Positions 16,101 through 27,676 of a stretch of 64,000 nucleotides of DNA are shown here, piece after piece. The position numbers and the translations under genes were made by a program. The first letter of the stretch is position 1. Every line of letters begins with the position of its first letter. Under the pieces are notes generated by a model that was not told the DNA's origin, made no database searches, and saw nothing but the letters and a program-made list of their open reading frames with translations. The stretch is taken from the NCBI GenBank assembly GCA_944990035.1, contig CALYLX010000072.1, forward strand, positions 62,001 through 126,000, written 5' to 3'. The DNA comes from Clitopilus passeckerianus. Lineage: Eukaryota; Basidiomycota; Agaricomycetes; Agaricales; Entolomataceae.

Positions 16101-16259
16101 CTGACATGCAAGGAGACGCTCAAGGAGTGTAGGAAAGGCTCGGGGTTCAGTATCACTCCGATACGTGATCGTGGTCAGGATAATCTTCGCTTCATTCGCA
16201 CAATGGAAATGGACGGCGATGTTAGGGCGTTGAAGTATTATCCTCCTACTAGACGATAA
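13145..16259 (+). pseudogene. NLR copy 1: MLKL/HeLo-like, NB-ARC, TPR-like; multiply disabled
   Basis: The copy aligns along its whole length with the intact NLRs at 16952-20146 and 36374-39538. Exon 1 (13145-13222) encodes MASLEPKLFSWLNRRKKEK. Exon 2 (13275-13484) carries the helix TEYAIEATNQTLDILSNVA. The P-loop LGPGGIGKTSVAL and the motifs TMRSEFPPLAYW and ALGHLPFAVTLVATQA remain readable. Lesions include indels in exon 3 (about 13543-13610), TGA at 14187-14189 replacing an Arg codon (CGA or CGT-type in paralogues), a frameshift near 14436, TAG at 14944-14946 and TAG at 16086-16088 (both replacing conserved Trp), and a frameshift near 15315. Three of these are single-base C-to-T or G-to-A nonsense changes. 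The copy is very unlikely to encode a full receptor. A truncated product from the first exons is conceivable but not supported. Confidence 0.85.
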
Positions 16260-16951
16260 TAAAGGTCATTTCGCACCATTTCCATACTTGGGGTCACAAA
16301 TATCAGGTTCACTTCAGCCTCTACCCACCACAACACATCAAACACATGACCCGTGAATCCTCTAGACGAGTTGATAATAACTATACCATTTGAACCATGG
16401 ACGCTCGCGATTCAACATACACTGGCAGTTGGATGGCACAGATTGTGTTCGTGTGAAAGCAAGGCTTGGCGTGGGAGGCCCTCGTTCCTCCAGTTTTGAG
16501 TGGCTTGAATTTCTGGTATCCAGTTGCAATAGTCCGCCTTCATTGCAACCTATTCTCAATTCTTCGCACTCCCCAGTTACTTCCAAAAACTTTCAAATCA
16601 AAGTTGCGAGCCAGACAAAGATTGCGACCAGCTTCTCAAATCTATCCCCCCCATAATAGGCAACAGCTGTGTAACATCGTCCCAACAAAATTGTCCATCT
16701 CACCACCAGTGAGGGGTCCTTCCATTCATACAACTACAGAACAGAATGGTGCCTATAGCATAATCCAGAAGGTTCGAGAGATGAATTGGCCTAAGTATTT
16801 GTCAGACATGAGCTATGCACTGCTCCCGCTTGAGGCCGCACCAGTCAATCTGATTCGAAGCAAATGATCGAAGCCACCACTGACATGAGGCAACCAACCT
16901 TGGTCCCTTGGCAACTTTCCCTTCTTCCTGCGACATACTGTAATCTCGGCA
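16260..16951. other. spacer between NLR copies 1 and 2
   Basis: About 690 bp between the end of the disabled copy and the start of the intact one. The short frames in it resemble nothing known, and no repeat shared with the other NLR upstream regions could be seen by eye. Confidence 0.4.
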
Positions 16952-19900
16952 ATGGGCCATGGTTCGGGGTGCTTTGGTTTCCTGCGCAAAACGAAGGCCA
17001 GAAAAGCGCCTCGAAATTCTTCAAAGGTTAGTCACATATCATCTATATATTAGGCTGGAATTAAACGATCTAAACTAGATCGTATCTGTGAATAATGAAG
17101 AGAAAGGCGTATCTGCCGCGCCTAAAGATGAAGTATCTCGGGATTTAGTACCTTCGAAAAAGGAATACGCAATTGAAGCCTCGAAACGGACCCTTGAGAT
17201 CCTCACAGGTGTAGCTGGTCTGGTGGGAGTACCGTTGGTGAAAGAAGTGCTTGATATTGGCCTTTCCATGCTATCGACTTGTGAGGTACGAGGCTATTGA
17301 GTTCCTATGGCTGTCTATTCCTGACTTGCTGATTCACCGGGAAGACTATCAATGAAGTTCAGGAGAGGGTTGCAGAGCTGAAGAATCGTGTTACAAGCTA
17401 TCTCCTTGTCATTGCCAAGATTGCAAAGGATCCCGAGACCGACCCCATGTTGAAGTCTTCGCAGGGCTTAATCGACGAATTGCAAGAATTGAAAGAGTGT
17501 GTTCAACTCCCACAGCTACTGAGTCTCCGGTATCTTACTCGCTGCTTTACTAGCTGCCTCGCAACCATTACGGTCCGGCTCGAAGCCATTAGCAAGCAGA
17601 ACGTTGTTCTGACCACTCTTCTCCCGAAATCCAACATGAATACCATCGAAGAATGTGTGGACTGCTTCCAAGATGCAGTGGCTCGCTTCCAGGTGCGGAT
17701 TGTTCTATGGATGACTCTGGAAGTACGCTGACTTCAGTCATTTCCCCAGACTCTCAGAGGCATTCATGCTGCTCAAGATCTCTCAAGAATACAGAGTCAA
17801 GTGGAAGAGGTCTATCAATTGACTCGAGTAGCCGTTGAGAAGATTGACAGGGTTCAAAGCTCTGTCGATAAGCTCCAGGCTATGCTTGAAAGCACGGGGG
17901 CACAAAGTGACTCCTTCTCGTCCTCCTCGAAGATGCCACCCATTCCCGACAACTTCCTCGGAAGAGACGCCGTCGTAGATCGTATCACCGAGAAACTCGC
18001 AAGCGACGATAAGGACCACTCGCGTGTATGTCTCCTCGGCCCTGGTGGAATGGGCAAGACTTCCGCTGCTCTGGCCATCATGAATCATCCAACAATCACC
18101 GCCAAATTCCCTTCAAAAAATAGGCTATGGATTCCATGTATTAGTTTAACGTCACCCAGCGCCTTTTTGGCCTTCCTTGCACGACGACTCGGTATTTCTG
18201 GCCAGGCAGATCCTCTCCAGTCCATCATTTCCACCCTCGAGCACAGTGCCAATCCCTATGTCATCCTACTTGACAATTTCGAGACACCTTGGCATCCTGT
18301 AGAAGGAGACCAGAGTTTCACGAAGGAAATCATCCAAGCCTTGGATGACGTTACGAACCTCTCCATCCTGATCACCATGCGATCTCACTTCCCTCCACTG
18401 ACCCATTGGCAGGCAGAACGCCTTGATGTCCTGCCCCTCGAAGATTGCCGGCGCATATATACCGCCATTGAACCACAGGCTGAGAAAACAGCCACAGAAG
18501 ACCTCGACCTCCTCCTTGAAACCATCGGCCGCCTGCCATACGCAGTCACCCTCATGGCTAACCAGGCAAAATACTCCGATGCCTCACCGGCCGAAGTCCT
18601 CTTCGAATGGCACAAGGTCGGATCCAAGATGCTCTCCGAGGTGGAGGATACCTCTAAGGGTATGGACAGTTCAATCGAGTTGTCCATCAACAGCAAATAT
18701 GTGGCCAACTCTTCCGGAGCGATCGAGCTACTCCAAGTGCTGTCAATGCTTTCCGCCGGCGTTTATCGCGAAGACTTGTCCATTTGGATCAAGTCTTGGA
18801 ACCTTGCAGCTTTGAGTACCTTACGAAACGCCGCCCTCGTTGTCACACGCGAGATCGAGTCAGAGGGATCTAAGAGGACCCATTATCTCGTCCTTCCCGT
18901 CGTCCAGTCGTACATGCGACAGCCAGGACGTATCCCCGACCATATACGTAAAGCCACATACGACGCCTGTTCCGGGTTCCTCTGCGCTCACAAATCAACA
19001 ATCGAAGGCCCCAACGAATATGCCTTCAGGGCCGATGTGGCTGCTATCCTATCGCAGGAGAGCAATCTTCAAGCCATCCTCACAGAAATTCTTAATATGG
19101 TCCAAAGTCGGGGCGCTGCCGCCAGTGGGGCCTCCATGGCTACCAAAGGACATCCCTCCCGAGTCACCCCAGAACAGCTTGATGCACTCCTTGTATTCGT
19201 CAGCTTCCAGCGTTATGCTCGGCCTCGTTTGGACCTGGCTGAGCAGCTTGCCCAACTTGCCGCACGAGAAGCACCCGACACCCTCCTTGAAGGCCACGCC
19301 ATATACTGCCTTTCTTGCATGCAGTACCAACTTGATTGCGCGGAGCCTGCCATCCAGGGATTCCGGAAGGCAAAAGACCTGTTCCTGAAGCTTGGCAATC
19401 CATTGAAAGCCTGCAATGCGGATTGGTATAACCTCTCGTGCGTTTTTGAGGTTGAGGATCCATCTTTAGACGACCGGAAACAATTGGTGAGGGAGACACG
19501 CGCCCGGTGGGAAGGTTATATGGAGGATCCATTGCTACGAGCCACGATCCTTTATTGGTCGAGTGACAGTATGTGGTTATCCGATGCGATAAATGAACCT
19601 CGACCGAAGGAGGTACTCCATGACATGACCGAAGCCAAAGACATCTATGTCTCGATGGGGAATCGCCCGTGGGACCTGGCAGGATGCCTCACTAGCCTTC
19701 TCAGATTCCTCCTACAGGAGAACCGAAATGAGGAAGCTCATGCTATTGCCCACGAGGTCCTCGAATTGTACGAAAGGGAAGGATTTCCGGACACAGGGTA
19801 TAACCATGTCTGCATGGCTCATTGCCTCAAAGCTTTGAACAATTGGGGTCCTGAGCTGTTTGCGACTCTGCAGGATGGCTTGAAGATTGGGCGCACACAT

Positions 19901-20146
19901 GGGACACCTTACAACGTTTCACTACTCTTGGAGGAACTGACGGAAGTATACATCCAACAACGGGAGTGGGCTGCGGCACGGATTGCTTGCGAGGAAATTC
20001 TGAAGGAATGCCGAAAAGGATCTGGTTACAGCATCGAAGGCGTGAGGGAGCGGGCAGAATGGAACATGCGGTTTCTCCAGGAATCCAGGGAGGTTGGCTA
20101 TGAAGATGGACCTGATATTGTGTATTGGGAACCTACGAGGTTTTAA
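16952..20146 (+). CDS. NLR copy 2: intact STAND receptor (MLKL/HeLo-like, NB-ARC, TPR-like)
   Basis: Exons 16952-17026, 17079-17285, 17345-17496, 17554-17692 and 17750-20146 give 989 aa with every junction in phase. Residues 1-25 form a Cys/aromatic and basic leader (MGHGSGCFGFLRKTKARK). Residues about 45-250 are amphipathic helices (YAIEASKRTLEILTGVAGL, VQERVAELKNRVTSYLLVI, IEECVDCFQDAVARFQ) of the kind matched to the MLKL N-terminal four-helix bundle and fungal HeLo domains, which can attack membranes. The NTPase follows, with Walker A GPGGMGKTSA at about 287-296, Walker B YVILLDNFET, a sensor-like ILITMRSHFPPL, and IGRLPYAVTLMA in the GLPLA position of NB-ARC. The C-terminal half is all-helical and TPR-like (AIQGFRKAKDLFLKLGNP, EWAAARIACEEILKECRK). 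The predicted role, a nucleotide-gated self/non-self or cell-death receptor, is inferred from architecture. Confidence 0.88.
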
Positions 20147-20624
20147 GCTTGCTACGTAATAAGATACGCCTGTGTACTTCTTGTCTGCCTGCCTGATCCA
20201 TACATGTACTTCTAGTATGTGTCTTCTTTACTCTCCGATGCTACGGTCGTACAATATAATGCTACCCCTATCCTAATACTTCGCCTTAGGGAATACCTCC
20301 ATCGATTCGGCCTATATTCTTCAACAATATTCTGACTTCAACCCCAATGACCCCGAACAAGAACTCGGCAAAATTGTACCATGGCGGGTACAATAGTTTT
20401 CGAATACAATGTAAAAATCATCTCAGGGCGTTGCAGTATTGGCAATATTTAATACAGTGAGGCGTTACATTATAAGCTGTTTATGATTCAAAAATAGTGG
20501 TACACGGCCAAATGGGTGACCTTGTCTAAAAACCCAGACGTCAGCGCACAAGGAACATTCAGGACTCAAACCCTCTCACCATGGAGTCTAAGGATAATAT
20601 GAATACACTTAAGTGATAATTTAA
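20147..20624. other. intergenic, AT-rich convergent 3' region
   Basis: This lies between the stop of NLR copy 2 (plus) and the stop of the DUF6533 gene (minus), so it should hold both 3' untranslated regions and polyadenylation signals. No gene was seen. Confidence 0.4.
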
Positions 20625-22284
20625 TCATACATTCTGCAGATGGTGCGATTGTACGGCCAATTCTTCTTTTTGACGAGGATCTTCAATCCGAAAACTCTGC
20701 GTTTGCATGGTCCCTGTGTTGCGTCCCATCTCACTGCTCCACAGGGTATCCAGCTCGACATTGTTGGTGGGCGTAGCGCATACCACATCCGTATCTGTGA
20801 ACGTCGTCCTTGCAGTGGAGTATATCCCAAGGTCGGCTGTTTCGTGAAGGTTGAGCATCAGGCGGGAGATCATCGTAACAGATACACTAGAGGAGAATGG
20901 ACAAAAATGAGACATTTCCCCGGGGGAAACCAATGAAGGCAAAAGTGATACACGTACGCACTCGCAAAGCTCGATAGGCTTCCCCGTAGAAACGGCTGTG
21001 AAACCAAGTTTCAGAGATCGCCTCCGAACAGCTGAGATGGCCCAGTAGAATACGTACGGGACAGAACTGGTACGCAGGGAGAGGTATCAGCGAATGAAGG
21101 AAGACGGATGAAATGAACAAATACATACATAAAATGACAAAATATTGGTGAGATTTGCCAAAGCCATTACTCTTAGATAGTAGATGTTAGTCCTTAGGTT
21201 CTTTTGTAGATGCCCTGATTGCTCACGCAAAATATATGGCACCTTGAACAGGCAGAATGATGAGTGAGCAGCAATTGTAAAGGATGCTGCAGCTTACCAT
21301 CTCTCAATATCAACTGTATTATCGGCACAGAAGTCCGCGTTATTCCATAATCGTGCCTTCCCTTCCAAGTCTTCAGGAGAGTAAGGATAAATAAGTTAAG
21401 GTCGTAAACAAACAAAGCCTCCCATGCGGAAGCTATCCTGATTGACCTAGAAGAAGAAAGTAAGCATGCAAGTTACAGAATGAGCCTCGAGGAAGACGAA
21501 CGTTTCTTTTGCAAGTTCGGTGTGACATCCTGAACCAAACACCGCAGGGGTGGTCTTCTGGGAGAATAATGACCACTATATGGATCCAGATATGAGCGGT
21601 GGCGAACAAGCCAGGTCGAGATAGTTTACTCACACAAGCCACTCCAATCAACACGCCTCCGCTTCCCAACATGTACGCCAATATCCGTATCGAACAGCCA
21701 TACAAAGCGTATATTCGGAGAGTCAACAGAACTAAGAATGCGTTAGATCGAGTTTTCGTGCGTACGGGGGAGAAGAGCTTACGACACACCAACACCTGGT
21801 TGCAAATCAGGAACAATTGGCGAAATGTATTATATTGCTTGCAGCTGTCAAGGGAAACTCGGTGTAAGTCGAGTGTCAGGATTGCAAAGTTAATCGAGTC
21901 AAACCTCTGCGAAACCGTAAAAAATAAGTAAATATCTACAGACAGAGTAAAAACGGGGCTTACTTGGATGGGAAGAGTCGTAAAAATGAGGATCGTGACG
22001 GCAACGTTTCCGAAAAGGGAGAAATAACGGTTCAGAAAGAACCACCAGGCACTCTGGGTCTTCTGTCTTCGCCAAAGGTATTCGATCTCATTGCCTGTCG
22101 TGTGCCCGTCATTATGCCATTGGAGAGTCTATTCGGTGAACCGAACTCACCCGACGTGATTAGATGGTCATAAAACAGAAATGCTACAACAACCGATGAG
22201 CTCTCCAGTTCCACGTCACTCCCAGTATCGAATACTCACCGACGGCCAATAGGTGGAGATAATCGTGAACCAGGCTAATGTCAT
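20625..22284 (-). CDS. DUF6533-family seven-helix membrane protein
   Basis: The start is ATG at 22284 (MTLAWFTIISTYWPS). In-phase introns lead to SSSVVVAFLFYDHLITSG and then NEIEYLWRR and WWFFLNRYFSLFGNVAVT, the DUF6533 signature (YDHLxT, EIEYxWRR, LNRY). Further hydrophobic helices follow, with a cytoplasmic-looking LTLRIYALYGCS. The end is SVTMISRLMLNLHE followed by a polar tail, which is the usual close of this family. The stop is at 20625. DUF6533 proteins are abundant, lineage-expanded 7TM proteins of Agaricomycetes with no proven ligand or activity. The frame looks functional across its many small exons, though the internal splice sites were not all fixed. Confidence 0.75.
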
Positions 22285-23128
22285 ATGGCTGGTCAATTCC
22301 TGCACTGGGCTGGAGGTAAAACGACTCACTTCTGGTGGACGACGTCCACTGGCTCAATTGCCAGCGGATCCACCATCTCAATAACCTCTACACCGTGGTG
22401 GAAGTAGCAAGGAGGAACGAAGAACTCAGCCCTAAAGCAAACGAGATCCCAAGCATGATATTGGGCATACGGCACGATTGTGAGAAGCCTAGTCCATCTC
22501 CATATGTTGCGGATAGGTCCCACGAGCTGTCAAATTTTCTCAGATCAAGTCCAGATTTCACAGTCAACAGAGCCATGGCACCGGTATGGAGGTCAGCATA
22601 GTGTCAGGCGACTGTCATTCATGATGGGGTCGTCGAGCCTCTGGCAGTTAGATACCCATGAACCTAGCTAACTTGAGTGGAGGAGTCCTTGCATGGATGG
22701 CTGAAGATGGCCGTGACCGTCAGTTGCCGGAAAGGAATCAATAAGCTTAATATCCCCAAACGGGTGCGATCAAAACCAGGAACCGAGTCCAGCGATGCCA
22801 ATGCTCGCTATCTAGTCGAGTCGCCGTATTCAAGTTGTCGATTGACTGTCAACCCTTGCGTAAAAAAAGGGCCCACAATCAGAGGATTCAATATGTAACC
22901 AGGGCTCCGAACCCTCAATTCACGGAATCAAACCCCACACATAGAATTATCAGGAATGTTAAAGGCATATGCTTCCGCTATGACGAGTAATATTCATGCA
23001 TAAACCCATTTAATTCTGTCCGATCCTAAGTATGTACGTAACCGTGATTTATCGAGAGCAAAATACAGAGCGTAGTGACAGTAGCATGCAGTAGAACTAG
23101 GACATTAATTATAGAGGAGACCGAACCA
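22285..23128. other. intergenic stretch, nothing convincing
   Basis: This 5' flank of the DUF6533 gene and 3' flank of the RNA-binding protein gene has only short unrelated frames on both strands. Confidence 0.4.
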
Positions 23129-24331
23129 CTAGTAACCCATGCCACCGCCGCCTCTCCCACCCATGCCACCGCGCGGTCCTTGAGGAATACCACCCCGTCC
23201 TCCAAATCCGCCACGACCGCTTGCGCCACCCATGAACCCTCCTCCTCCCATCCCGCCCATACTCATATTTCCCATGCCCATACCCATCATTGGCATGCCC
23301 ATACCCATCATAGCAGGCATCATCCCTGGGATCATACCTCCTCCTCTTCCACCCATCATGTTCATGTTGTTCATGCCTCCAGCTCCACGGAAAGCTCCTC
23401 CTCCTCCACGCGCCACGCCTCCCCCGCTCTGAATGGGCTGCTGGCCAGTTGGCTGTTGCCGTTGCTCTCGTGGAGGTGGTTCTGGAGAATGAGATGTTCA
23501 GCTTCTGAGAGCAACTGTAATAAAGAGAGGGATGGGCGCACCTTTTGGCAGTGTGCGGAATGGGTTACCCTGTGATGAGCTTGCCGGTGTCGCCGTGGCT
23601 CGCCTACCTTGGAATTCACTAGATGAATCCATCAGAATCGCTGCTGGAAGGTAAAACGAGGTTTAACTCACTTAGAATCAAACCAATCTTTGAGTCGTTG
23701 AGCGGACTGCGCATCTGGAGCTTCAATGTAGGCAATGCTGGAAAAGGGTTAGATACAGAAGACAATGAATTCCTTTGAAGGCCTTACCCTTTGCTCTTTC
23801 CGTTAACTTTATGTTCAGAGAACGTGATATACTTGTGGTCGATATTGACCCCAAGACTCAGTGCAACTTGCCGGAGGTCTTCATCAGTTGTCCACTGTAC
23901 ATCGCACAGCAGAATAGAACAAAGAAGAACACGTTGAGGAAGGTATTCACATGACACTAAACGACAGAACAAACGGACCCATTGCAAATCGCCAATGTAC
24001 AACGCGTCGTAAGAACCTTCACTAGTACCGCTCGTAGCCTGGCCATTCATCACTTGGGTATTCACGGATGAATTGAAAGCTTGTCCAGAGGTGTTTTGTG
24101 AGCTTGCCCGTGCAGCGGGTGGTGGGTTTGGGACATCTTGCATGTCGTCGTCCCTGGGTCGCTTGTCCCCCACAGAGGGCTCGATAGAGGACATTGAAAC
24201 AGGAACATTCTGTAAGGCCCACCCGTGTCAGCGACAGGTATTCAGAGTCTCAGTTGCGTGCTCACCTCTTCCGCTTCCAACTCTTGGAATTCATCTTCGG
24301 GGTAAAGTTCGACTGTGGATTCTTCAGGCAT
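23129..24331 (-). CDS. CPSF6/CFIm68-like RNA-binding protein with Gly/Met-rich tail
   Basis: The start is ATG at 24331 ([22 protein letters not shown]), followed by an in-phase intron and the acidic/Ser-rich [21 protein letters not shown]. One RRM follows: RNP2-like [25 protein letters not shown], then RNP1-like [14 protein letters not shown]. Next come [21 protein letters not shown] and a C-terminal low-complexity tail of GRGG, GGM and MGMGMP repeats ending GGGGMGY. The order, with an acidic N-terminus, the ALYIGxLxW RRM and a Gly/Pro/Met-rich tail, matches cleavage factor Im large-subunit-like proteins, which recognise pre-mRNA with CFIm25 during 3'-end processing. Fungal members keep the RRM but vary in the tail. 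The glycine-methionine tail is suited to phase separation, which is an inference. Confidence 0.78.
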
Positions 24332-24810
24332 GCTTCGCGGTGTTTGAACTTATAGTGGGGTGACTAAGGGCTTAAGTGTCCAAAGACAACTGATTCCAGA
24401 GAACTAAATAAGAACAGGGTGGGTTTGAGTACCGATACACGACAAAAAGCGAGCGATGGCAGAGGTGGTGGCGATGATGTGGGGTGTGAAGACGACCAAC
24501 GTGTCCGTTTTACAGGTTTAGCGCTCTTCACAGCACGAAAGTAACATGACAAGGAAACCTTACATATGAATAATATACAGGTAAAGGCTGGTACAAAGAA
24601 CGCGCAATTCCACCACAGATTACAAGACAACCAACAATCACAGCGAGACGGTGAGAGGAGAAGAATGTGGTTGAGAGGAAAGAATGGTTTGACGCCATCC
24701 GACTTCGCGTCCCACAAATTTGTTCCTTATTTGTCCCTGTGTACCAGTCATGCGATGACTTTCCCGACAGCTCCCAATACAAAAGAAGTACAACATGTGT
24801 TAGGATCTGT
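24332..24810. other. intergenic spacer
   Basis: This spacer separates the CPSF6-like gene start and the DENND6-like gene stop, both on the minus strand. The small frames in it are shadows and no element was seen. Confidence 0.4.
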
Positions 24811-27022
24811 CTAAGTAGGCGCTCGCTTCCCCTTCAGCACGCCTTCGACAACCTGTTCCTGTTGAGCCAGCCAAAGAGCGAAAGCTGGTGTCTTCAGAAA
24901 TCGTTGGTAAAACTCCGTTCGCTTGTTTGTCGACTTGAACGGTAAGGGGCTGCCGTGGGCCTTGAGAGAAGCAAAGAACTGAGTGTTGTTGAATGGTTTC
25001 AGGCGCAAAGTGTGGCCTCGGGAAGCCGAGTTCACTTCACTTGGTGAGGGTATCAAAGTATTGAGGTATCGTGCCAAAGGAGCAATGACCGCTGTGGTCC
25101 TTGAGCAAAAGTGACGGCGGAGGAGCAGAGACGCATTGATTTCTGTGAGGACTGTAAGAGGACGCCTAGGACAAGGGGTGACGTTGCTTACTCCTCGTAT
25201 CGTTCCCCTGCAAAGCTTGTTCCAGGTCTTTTAGAAGAGGTCGGTCTTTCGAAATGTATCGTTTATGCGTTTTCGATTTCCAACCAGGAGCAGGACCAGC
25301 TGGGGCGAGAGAAGCGGAATACTTCGGACTTGCATGAGCTCTGTGCAGTGGTAGTCAGTATCCGGTGCCCATCAACGTGATCTCAAACTCACATTCTCTT
25401 CCCCAGGCTGAGTAAGTGCGGCCAATGCGCGCACGACTTTTCGAAGAAGGGGTTTGTAACACCCAATATTACCCCTGACTTCGGCGGTTGCTTATTCACA
25501 AGTAACGAGTGGTCTCCATCCTGCATCGTGAAGTATGGTCGAAGATCGCCCGCAAGTGGTATCTGTAACATGGGTGAGCTGAATGCATGCGCCATCTAAA
25601 GTCAGGACTTACAGGTCGTAGCAAGTCTCTTAGCCACCAGATAGCCTGGCTGGTTTGCGAAGGCGAAGCACCGAATATGAGGATGGGTTCGCAGAGCACC
25701 AGACATTCCCATATTGACCAGAGCTGCGCCAATGCGGCTTCAAATAGAAGAATAGGCGGAGGGTGGAAAGGAGGACACGATGCGAGAATCTACTTCATTT
25801 ATCAGCCAAAAATCTTTCAAACATACAGGCAGCGGTCCTTACATGATTCCGGGGATCAAACTTCTCCGGAACGCTGGGCTCAGCATATTGCTGTTCATCC
25901 ACGCTCTGGGGCAGGTCAAGCTGCATGACAGACCCAAGGAAACCTAGTTCTAGCCGACTACCAGGCTTGGGTTCCTGCCTTTACTTCGCGTAAAATATTA
26001 GAGAAGGGACATTACAACAATGGGGGAGAACAAACCAGGAAGCAATATTATGACATGCGGCCTCTAGCATTGCAAGTCCGTGCTCCTCATACAAAGGTCC
26101 AAAGATTGCTATGAGTGCGTAAAAGAGAGCGGGAAAGGGATGATGGGTAAGGATTATGATGGAGGACTGCGCATATAAAAGATGAATAGGCGTCTCGCAG
26201 TACCGAACTGCATCACGGACCTGCTTATATCCCCTCTTCGACGTCGGGTCCCGCTTCTGAGTGAAGTACGAGAAGCCATTCACAAAACCATCCTTTGTTG
26301 CGAAACGCTTCGCAGGTCCATCTGGACTTAGTTGCTCTTTCATCCGAAATGAATGGCGGGAGGATCCTTGATCAAATTGCAGCGAGTCTGGGAAGGCCGA
26401 AAACGCGCTAGAGGAGCAATGGTCAAGAGTGACAAAGATGCAGATAATGAGCGGTGCTCACATGTTTTCGGTTTCTGTGGGAGTGAGCTTAGTAGTGGGG
26501 AAGACACCTTCTAATACAGGACCATCGTCGAGGTCAAAATCCACTGTCAAAACTAATGGTGAGCTTCGGATGTTTGAGTGCGAGCATCAGGTAACAGAAC
26601 CTACCGATCGCTACACCGATGATCCAGTTGCGCAAATTCTCCAAACGGTCGTCTGGCATCTCGAGCTTATCCAGCTCAGCTTGCCGCCTCCTGGGCTTGT
26701 CCTCCAACCTAACCACCCTGGGCAGAGTTGCAGACCGTAATAGACTATGCAGACGTCCGTGCCTTCCACCAGGCGATGATGGTGTGCCCAAATCGCCCAG
26801 GCTCTTCTTCCTGCTCAACGACGGCAAAACATGAGGAGTCTCGAAGCCTGAAGAAAACGATGGCCTTGCAGGGGTCGGAGTTGTCAAACTTCCTTCATTC
26901 GAAGACGTGATCGAGCTGGTCGTGGTCGAGCTCGCTGGTGTCTGGAAACCAAAATATGGGCTGCTGTCGCTTATATCCTCTTCTGCCAGCTCATCCAGGT
27001 TGAGGTGGGTGGCCCTAGGCAT
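24811..27022 (-). CDS. DENN domain protein, DENND6-like
   Basis: Start at 27022 (MPRATHLNLDELAEEDISDSS), stop at 24811. A Ser/Thr-rich disordered N-terminus leads into LENLRNWIIGVAIVDFDLDDGP, the uDENN strand typical of DENND6. It is followed by SFSYFTQKRDPTSKRGYKQ-type sequence (here NGFSYFTQKRD), RSIIILTHHPFPALFY, AALAQLWSIWECLVLCEPIL, and the dDENN-side ILGVTNPFFEKSCAHWPHLL. The C-terminal helical end includes ARYLNTLIPS. DENND6 proteins act as guanine nucleotide exchange factors for Rab GTPases (Rab14 in animals) in endosomal recycling. The fungal target is not evident. About eight short introns interrupt the gene, and all blocks of the family are present in the expected order. Confidence 0.82.
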
Positions 27023-27597
27023 GCGTCGTGGTGGTTAGAGCAAGACCAGATGACGTCGGCTTAGCCCGAAAGCCGACAGACAACTGAGCGCTGAACGCGT
27101 GTTTGCTGGGGCCTTGACCTTCCTCTCCTACCATAGCCATATTACTGGGCAAGTTGTTCACGTATCGCCCCAAAGACCTGTGACAGTTTGTGGCCCACAA
27201 CGTGCTTGAGCTTTGGGCAAAGTGACAGTGCCTCCCTTGTGCCAACATTGTCCTGTACTCCGATTGGCGGTTTTGCACAAGCTTTGGCTGTTCAAGACAT
27301 TTTTGCCGAAATACCTTTGATCTGTTTCTGCCTTGGCTACTGTTCAAACGCTTCCTCCGGCCTGTTGCATACACTCAAGATTGTAGAAAAAGCTGATGGT
27401 CAAGGTGGCCTGTGCGACGAACTGTGTCCTCCAGGTCCCGTGCCGGCAATTATGATCCACGTGGTGAAGCACGGTCGCGTACAAACGTAATTTTTTGGCG
27501 TCCTGAAAGGAAATGTCTATCACCATGGCTGGAAAAGGCTGCTTGGCCACCAGTGATCCCATTGTTCGCTCTCTCATGCCTCCTCACACTGGCATGG
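27023..27597. other. shared upstream region
   Basis: This is the upstream region of the DENND6-like gene (minus) and of the gene starting at 27677 (plus). Open frames on both strands lack any family resemblance. Confidence 0.4.
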
Positions 27598-27605
27598 TAT
27601 AAAAG
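27598..27605 (+). promoter_or_regulatory. TATA-box-like TATAAAAG
   Basis: A perfect TATAAAAG lies 72 bp upstream of the ATG at 27677. That spacing fits a fungal core promoter and is the best support that the downstream start is real. Confidence 0.45.
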
Positions 27606-27676
27606 TGTCGAGCATAGTGGTCATCGAGCTATTCACCACACCACGACATACAACCAGATATAGTATCGCAACAAGC

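Noticed and set aside
23232..23575. Plus-strand frames rich in Pro/Ile/Met and in His/Ser opposite the RNA-binding protein tail
   Set aside because: They are antisense shadows of the Gly/Met-rich tail encoded on the minus strand.
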